This document shows positions 57,310 to 64,000 of a stretch of DNA of 64,000 bases, piece after piece (the first letter of the stretch is position 1; each line of letters begins with the position of its first letter). The stretch comes from Symbiodinium natans (lineage: Eukaryota; Sar; Dinophyceae; Suessiales; Symbiodiniaceae): positions 124,501 through 188,500 of the forward strand of contig CAJNDS010002126.1 in assembly GCA_905221605.1 (NCBI GenBank), written 5' to 3'. The notes under the pieces were generated by a model. It had not been told where the DNA came from. It did not search any database and saw nothing but the letters and a program-made list of their open reading frames with translations. A program made the translations under genes and the position numbers.

Positions 57310-58484
57310 TATACTGCGCTAGGAAGAGGATCCAAGGTGAATCCTTGCGCTTGCAAGTCCGGCACGGTGCCCCAATAGGACTTAGAGCAAAAGTAGGGGG
57401 CAAGCCCTTGGCACTCATTTGTAAGGTCCCGGTACAAACCCCGAAAGGCCTGTTTGTGGGGGGCTTTAGCGACGCCAGGGCCATCTATGCTCCACAAGCT
57501 GGCTTGCGTGCGCAGATATTCCCTGCCGCTAATCAGACCTGCCGACGAGCAAGCTGCCATTTGAAAACAAGCGCCAACTCCATCCGGATAGGGTGGTGTG
57601 AGAAAGATCAACGGGCCCAGCCCACGGGTGAATGATGAGGTTGCACGAGCGAATCCAGCCTCGCTTTGGAACAAGAAGCCTGACGCTCTGCTCATGACAA
57701 AGACACACACGCCAAAGGTGGGTCCAGTCGAGCACGCAGTTGTGATTGCGCTAAAGTATCGCTTTAAAGCTCCAAAGTTGGCACTCAGGAAATTTTTGAA
57801 TGCCCCCATATCCCACGTGCTGGGTCGTCCTCTCAGAGGGAAGTCACAGGAGGTTTGGCAAGCCTCCATGAGGCTCATGTTCTTGTCGTCCAGTTCTTCC
57901 TCAGGGTAACTCGACCGCAGTAAGGACTTGATTTGCAGCACAATTGTAGCATATTGAGAGACAAAGCCGATGGAGGCATCATCAAAAATTTAGTGTCCGA
58001 AGGCAAGCACAATATCTGCGATCAGCCAGCTGAGTTCCAGACTGGTGCCCAGTTTGCTCTTTCCTTCAAGATGGTCTTTTATGCTGACCCATCTGCAAGT
58101 CTCTAGGCACCTTCCGGCTGGACTACGTAAGGGACGAGCAGACAGGTGATGCAAGCTAGGCCGTTGCGGCATCAAGAGGGTGGCATCCTGCCCCTCTAAT
58201 GCAAAAAGACAGGCCTCCGGGCACCTGCACGCGTACAGAACGGCGGAAATCTCTGGTGGAAGGCGCATAGACGCGCTGAGCGAAATGTTGATCGTAGGCC
58301 TGCAGATAGACTTGAGGCCTGCCGCCTGCATAACCGTTTCTGCCTGCTTTGACTTGGCATGGCAGAGACACAGGATGGACTCAAGCATAGACCTGGCAGT
58401 AAACGCAGGCTCGTTAGCGCCTACGTGCACCGTGGATTTGCCCCAAGAGTTGGCCTTTTTTCCAGGCCTTAGGACCATGCTCAA
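57310..58484 (-). CDS. Unidentified ORF pair upstream of the copia fragment
   Basis: Minus strand 58484-57990 encodes ~165 residues (VHVGANEPAFTARSMLESIL, CRWVSIKDHLEGKSKLGTSL) to a stop, and 57941-57300 continues in an open frame (SSYPEEELDDKNMSLMEACQ, FLTPPYPDGVGACFQM, LTNECQGLAPYFCSKSYWG). It then runs in a different frame into the copia RT. The composition is protein-like with several Cys. I do not recognise it; it may be a captured gene fragment or a diverged part of another element. Confidence 0.4.
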
Positions 58485-59246
58485 GCAACTCCATCACGAA
58501 ATGGTAATTTGGGCGAGATCCTTCTGCCGGCTGCCTGTGATTCCTATCATAGGATCTTGACATTCTTCAGCCTATTTATTAGTGCAGAATATGCGAAGGC
58601 GGGCAACAACTATGCCATGCGTGGCCGCAACTAGCAGTCCACTCCATGCGTCATAAGCGTCAAATAGAAGCTTATGCGCATCCTTCTTTCTTGCTGGCCG
58701 GAACCCGCTCAATACGGCTCCAGACAAAGCTGTGGCTCTCCACGATCAGCCTGTCCGCAGTTCAACATAAGCCCGCACCAACTCATTACCGTGACCCGTG
58801 TGAAGAGTGAGCTTACCGGTGCCACAAGGACTTCCATGAAGGCACATGAGCGGGTTTTTCGCTGCCTGGCGCCCATTTGGAAGACGAAATTTGAAGAAAG
58901 GCTAAGAAAGCCTGCCGCTGTTCAAGTCAGACAGGTGCAGTGCAGGCTGCTCCCACAATGACACCGGCTGCATATGCCGATCAACTTGGTCCATCAAGCG
59001 AAGGTGAGCTGACCCCAATTTGGACCGCGCTGTCAGAGCTTTGCTGATTGGGGGAGCATGTGCCTCGGTCCAACGAAAGATCGGGCAAGTGCTTTCGTCA
59101 GAGACTTGCTGGTCAAGAGAGTGCTCAATGTGTATGTACAGGGGAGGCCCACGCACGCGAAGCCAGAATTGTTGAAATTTTTCGACCCCAGATTTGGACT
59201 CGCGCAAACTGGCAACTTTTGCAAACATGTGTACGCGATATTGCAA

Positions 59247-59395
59247 GGCCTCTGAGGCCTCACCCTGCGGGGTTCGAGGCCTTCCGAAGCCTCCCGAGGC
59301 CTCACTCATGGGGTTTTCGAGGCCTTCCGAGGCCTCCCGAGGCCTCACTCATGGGGTTTCGAGGCCTTTCGAGGCCTCGCGAGGCCTCCACAAAA
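59247..59395 (+). repeat. GAGGCCTC-rich tandem repeat
   Basis: Three copies of a ~45-58-bp unit with several AGGCCT palindromes each and CACTCATGGGGTTT between. Confidence 0.88.
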
Positions 59396-59752
59396 TCCCA
59401 AAACCCTTTAGCTTGAAAGATTACGAGGCCTCGGGGACCGGGGCTTATAATACTATTAAAGGGGTCCCCGCAAGGCCTCGAGCCCGGACGAACCCTGGTT
59501 GTCTCTCTTCTTTCCCGTGAAAAGAATTTTAAGCCGCAGCTGGCTCCAAGTCCTCTTCATTCTCACTCTATTCAAAACATCACGACGGACCTCGAAGGGG
59601 CCTCGACCGCTTAAGATGATCCTGCAAAAGCTATTCTTGCTGCCGCAAGCTTTAACTTCAGACTTCTCGACGGGCCTCAAATAAGTCCTCGATGATCCTG
59701 AGCTTTCAAAGATTTCGACGGGTACGCGAAAGTCCTGAGAGAAGTACTCTGC

Positions 59753-60568
59753 GGTTCACAGCTAGTTCAAGCCGGAAATGCAGCTCAGAGTACGAAGCAC
59801 AACAAAGCAAGCAATTGAATTGCGGCAAAGCTGAGAAGACAGAGCTTACCACCGTGCATGCGAATGAATTGCGTCAAAGCAGAGAACCCGAGCGAGCCAT
59901 GATGATAAAACACAGGAGCAAAAACAGAACAGACCTTGACCAAGGTAAGAAAAACGAGCTCGTGGATTCTCGTGAAACGAGGCTGGCTCCAATCGCTAGC
60001 AGACGAGCACGCCTTTGGGTTGACTCTGCTAACAGCTTGCAAGCATGGAACATGTCCCAAAGCAAAAGGGGCACAACAGCTAGACGGTCAGAAGACGGGG
60101 CCCTTTTGGGCAGACCCGGCCGACAGCTTGCAAGTATGGGACATGTCTTAAAGCACACGCAAGTACTGCTGTGAAACGGGCGCAAGATGAGCAGCAAGCT
60201 CCGGCTGTACAAGGGACGCGAGACCCGTCCCAAATGAAGGAATGAATATCCCTAATGGGAGTGGTGGGTGGGATCAAAAAGCGAAGCTACCAGCGATGTA
60301 AAGCAAGCTGCAAGAATTCGGTGTGTGGCTTGAACCAAAAGCACAAAGTACGGTGATCTTTCACAACAGTAAACAGACATGAGTAAACACATGAACCGTT
60401 CACAGCTAGTTCAAGCCACACTACCAAAGCCACTACCAAGCCCTAAAGAAAGTCCACGCCCAATAAGCCTTCCTTTTTGACTTTGCCGGAAATGCAGCTC
60501 AGAGTACGAAGCACAACAAAGCAAGCAATTGAATTGCGGCAAAGCTGAGAAGACAGAGCTTACCACCA
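59753..60568 (+). repeat. Duplicated ~100-bp segment and a nearby tandem duplication
   Basis: GTTCACAGCTAGTTCAAGCC plus GGAAATGCAGCTCAGAGTAC and ~60 more bases occur at 59754-59853 and, split by a ~70-bp insert, at 60399-60418/60490-60568. Separately, ACAGCTTGCAAG...ATGTC...AAAGCA is duplicated at ~60032 and ~60121. Confidence 0.85.
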
Positions 60569-60810
60569 ATTTAAAACTGGCAAAGTCAAAGCTCGCACCG
60601 AACAGCCCAATTTTTAAAAGTGAGCGAAGACGTGCCAGCATGCCCCCCAGTTGACTGGGTGGCTCAAGCAGAGTATTGTAATGTGGCTCCAGTAGCTCAA
60701 GGTTCCATAGCACAGAGCCAAAAAACCAGAACTGCTCCACGAAAGCCATCGTCTTGTAGAAAGCCGTGTCACAACACGATCCCCCAACAAGGAGGGGCAG
60801 GAGAAAGCAA

Positions 60811-61110
60811 TTAGGGTCGATTGCCCAACTGTTGGAGCATGGAACAAAGCACAGATCCAATGCCTTGGATGACTGCACACAGAGAGGCCTGAACCTCCGC
60901 CAAACGAGTGTTGCAGAGCTCGAGGTCGGCCTCCATGTCAGACAGCCGGACTGTGTGTCCGCTGGATGAGTGCTCCAGAGCGAGGGCCCGCATGAGAAGC
61001 CCTTCCGTAGTCAGATGGGCGCCCGACAGGTCCCCTTGCAGGATGGCTACCTGATGCCTGAGACGAGAAACCTCCTCCCGCAGAGAGGCCACCTCGTCAG
61101 AGCGGTCCAT
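60811..61110 (-). CDS. Small coiled-coil protein
   Basis: From the Met at 61110 about 99 residues: MDRSDEVASLREEVSRLRHQ with heptad Leu/Val, then ADLELCNTRLAEVQASL and a short hydrophobic end. An upstream Met at 61179 would add a leader of low likelihood. It is coiled-coil like a retroelement gag helix or a short structural protein; no family is recognised. Confidence 0.38.
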   Translation of the reverse strand: MDRSDEVASLREEVSRLRHQVAILQGDLSGAHLTTEGLLMRALALEHSSSGHTVRLSDMEADLELCNTRLAEVQASLCAVIQGIGSVLCSMLQQLGNRP

Positions 61111-62547
61111 GTGCCCGGCCCGCAGGCAGAAAAGCCAGCTACTGAAGCCCCCCTCAAAGTGATGTGTAGTAAAGGTCATGCAAAGTGTTCCATGTTCAAA
61201 CGCGAAGAGTGCTCTAAGGCTGCCTGAGAGCCCATGGAACGGAGGCCGTGCGGGGGAAAGAAGGGCCGTTATGGCTCCGTCGGCTCGTCAGACCGTTCCA
61301 AGGCATGAGAAATGACTGACAGGAACCCCAAAAGTGGGAAGAACTAGGAGAAAAGCATTGCATCCGCTCATTTACTCCCACAGACGATGCGGCGGATCTG
61401 AACCACGGAGCGCGCTAGTCTCCTGACGCGGTCGCAGGCAGGGGCCCCTAAACCAGCGTGAAGGAACCTATCCTGCAGCTTGAAAGACCCAACAGGCAGA
61501 AAACCCAGGCTTAGGGGCAGTGCCCAAATGAGGGTGGAAGAAGTCACACCAAGGGAATTCTGTCGTGCCACAAGCCGAGTTACCCCGGGAAGAATGGACC
61601 TCCAAGGACAAACCTTGTGATGCCCGCCGCAGAGAGCTGCATGCTGGGGCGAGTGCTGTGTGGGATGCCCACAAGTAAAAGCAAAAACAAGCGTGGAGCC
61701 ATCCTTCTCGCCAAACGTGTCCTCACGGCCTGGCAGGTCCTAGCGCGTGGGGCTGAGACGCAAAAGCTGCGACGAGCAAAGGACTTGACGACCGCGTGAC
61801 TTGCTTGAAGGCCTGTAGAAGCAGCTCTGAACTGGCAGGACTGGGAAGCCAGCCTGACTCTTGACGGGGGAAGCAAAAAAAAGGAAATACAGGCACAGGG
61901 TGGAGGCAAGGGTCCTTACTGGCTGCCAGCAAAGCAAACGCATTGTGCAAAGCACAGCCTAGGGTTCCTGATGGATTGGAAGCATCCTTGTATACGGGGG
62001 AAAACCCGAAAGGTCAGGGTGCTGCTTAAGGTCAACCGGGTCTGATGAGTTATAGACAAATGCCGGGCCTGCAGAAGAGAAAAAGGAGAACGATATCTCG
62101 GAGCTTTGGTGGCCGAAGGCAGCCAAGACCTGAGCGAACCGAAACGGAGAGGCAGCACCCCAGAAGAATGGCGGATTATGCACAATGAAAAAGAGAAAGC
62201 CATGTGGCACAACCCGAATGAATGACACTTACGCTGCTGCCAGCATTTCTCCGTGCAGGCACCAAAGTCGGCCGACTGTCTGAGCACGATAGACCTGCTC
62301 AACAAAATCAAAGGAGATCGCAAAGGAGGATCTTTGAAGCCGGAAGCGTATCGAAAGGCTAAATGTGAACACACAAATTCACGATGCAAGCCCCGTAAGG
62401 CCGGCTCAGGAGCAGAAGCACAGAGAGTGCCATGGTACGGTTGAGACCGCACAATCAAAAGAAAGCGTAAGTACAAAGGCTGTTTGAAAGCCTGCGTAAC
62501 AAAGGACACTGAACAGAAGACCCTGTGGGCTTGAGCAAAAGAAGGGG

Positions 62548-62859
62548 TCACCCTTGCGAATTGCTTGGTGCTTCAGCGAGAGGAATCTCCTCTGACTCAG
62601 ACTCTGGGGACATTTCGGCCAAGTTGTGGACAAAAAGAGCCCGCTCTTGAGGATGTTGTGCCAAAGCGTCCAAAAGAGTCTTGACTAAGTCGTTCTCAAG
62701 GCGGATGGTACTCCATCGCGCCTTCCAATTGTGCGAAAGTATTTGCCTGGCGGACGCAAAAGATCGATCCTTAGTCAAAGCAGCCCAAAGCGGTCCATCC
62801 GCGGCATCGCGGATCTGATAGAAACGCGTGTCTGACATGGGCTCGTCCTGGGACGACAT
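62548..62859 (-). CDS. Small acidic hypothetical protein
   Basis: From the Met at 62859, 103 residues: MSSQDEPMSDTRFYQIRDAA, a basic middle (ARQILSHNWKARWSTIRLEN), LVKTLLDALAQHPQERALFV and an acidic tail (SPESESEEIPLAE). An upstream Met at 62958 is possible. The soluble, balanced composition supports a real gene or exon; function unknown. Confidence 0.4.
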   Translation of the reverse strand: MSSQDEPMSDTRFYQIRDAADGPLWAALTKDRSFASARQILSHNWKARWSTIRLENDLVKTLLDALAQHPQERALFVHNLAEMSPESESEEIPLAEAPSNSQG

Positions 62860-64000
62860 AATGGCTATGATAAGAGAAAAGGTGCATTGTCCCGTTGGCG
62901 TGGGAGACGCCACAAACAGTCTTGGACCCCAAAGGTTGAAGGAAAAGCACAAATGCAAGTGACAACCTGTAGGCGCGGCAGGCGGGGCAGGCTCTGTAAG
63001 TTAGACGGAGCAGAAGTAGGCAAGCAAAAGACCCAATGCTACGCACTGATTGTCTGGGAGGTAAAGGTCGAAAACTGGCCGAATCGCTCTGGGTCACGGA
63101 CGCGCTGAGAATAGCTCCAAAGACAAGCCGTCTCGATGGCGGCGAGAGTTGGCAGAGGCCAAGACCTGTAGAAGAAAAGAAATGCCCTTGAAAGGAGGGC
63201 TGACCTAACCAGCCGAACCTCCAGGTCCAAGGGAAAAATCACATGGAAAGAGGCTCAAATGAGTATCCACGATGTCGACTCCGAGGACGACAGAACAATG
63301 CGCGGCGCTCTAAGGACCTGGAAGCACGCATCGACATTGATGTGTACTTGCATCTGAGTCACGGACACCTGGCGGAAAGGTTCCAAGAGCCAGTGGGACC
63401 AATGGCCTCGAATGCACAAAAACGCCCACACCAACTGTACCGAGTCTTTGAATCACGTAAAGCATAAAAGCCGGCGCGAATCCGATGCTCAAGAGTCGAC
63501 TCTCTGCCGAGGAGTTGCAGTGAAGTTGCAGTCTCAGGGAGACAAAATCCCCGCAAGCAAGAAGGTAAGACTGCAATGAGGCACGCACTCGCGAGGTCGA
63601 TGTACATCCAGAGCAGGGAAAGGCCAAAGTCTAGGTGGTCCGTATCACACCTGAGACGGACCAGGAGTCAAGAATGCCTAACCGGCTGTTGTGCCGCTGG
63701 GATGACAAGAAGTCAGCATGAGACCCACCGGCAACGTCAGGGAGATGCCCAAGGTGCAAGATGCGCGCATCAGGGGAGCATGCTGAAAGCCCCATGGGCT
63801 GCTGACCCCAACGGACTGGGATCAGAACACCAGCAGGCCAGGGCCGGAACCTCCCACAAAAGGAAAGGAGGGCTGGGCGATGGGGGAGGGCGGCTTCGGG
63901 CAAGGGACCCGATCGAGCATGAAAAATGTCATGCGACGCGCACAGAGAAGCCCCATTAGGGAAAGAAGGTAGCTGCCCCGAATGCCATCTGTTATTATTT

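Larger units (their letters stand above)
58560..64000. other. Spacer without telomere-type arrays
   Basis: Apart from the two small ORFs (60811-61110, 62548-62859) and tandem repeats near 59.2-60.6 kb, I see no recognisable gene. Several short open frames on both strands lack motifs. Confidence 0.4.

Overview
The window reads as nuclear DNA of a core dinoflagellate, probably from the Suessiales/Symbiodiniaceae side, although the species cannot be fixed from sequence alone. The reasons are: TTTAGGG-type repeats throughout; every gene I could recognise lies on the minus strand (a one-directional gene cluster); introns use GC and GA donors as often as GT and almost always end AG|G; and the protein families present (multi-membrane proteins with an FLSHTW domain, copia polyproteins, reverse transcriptases with a YVDDF motif) are typical of dinoflagellates.

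Layout. 0-3.4 kb: 3' part of a TIR-like membrane protein gene, cut by the window edge. 3.4-11.6 kb: small exon-like islands between telomere-type arrays, plus palindromic and tandem repeats. 11.8-15.6 kb: a decayed retroelement with reverse transcriptase and RNase H. 16-21 kb: more exon islands between arrays. 21.5-23 kb: a DnaJ-like gene fragment. 24.9-26.6 kb: an intact alanine-rich, LEA-like repeat protein, flanked by a pair of ~0.5 kb direct repeats. 28.5-29.2 kb: an AT-rich block full of hairpins. 29.8-41.0 kb: a 5'-nucleotidase-family gene that I could assemble into at least 22 exons, with a DUF1295 membrane-protein gene nested in its eighth intron. 41-50.6 kb: probable exons of one or more unidentified genes, one starting with a signal peptide. 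51.4-64 kb: no telomere-type arrays; copia fragments, an unidentified ORF pair, two small ORFs and minor tandem repeats.

The main observation is the relation between telomere-type arrays and introns. In the 5'-nucleotidase gene most introns contain TTTAGGG/CCCTAAA arrays and no mapped exon does. One array (32,567-32,644) interrupts a conserved coding stretch, is flanked by a perfect 19-bp direct repeat, and that repeat carries AAG|GTC, so removing a 97-nt GT...AG intron restores the frame exactly. Other arrays at 7.27, 21.8 and 23.9 kb, and a non-telomeric palindromic element at 40.5 kb, are also flanked by 11-21 bp direct repeats, most of them holding an AG|G site. This looks like intron creation by insertion of telomere-type repeats with target-site duplication, i.e. 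telomeric introners.

Limits: exon boundaries come from reading frames, family motifs and AG|G sites, not from transcripts. Family names come from motif recognition without any database search.
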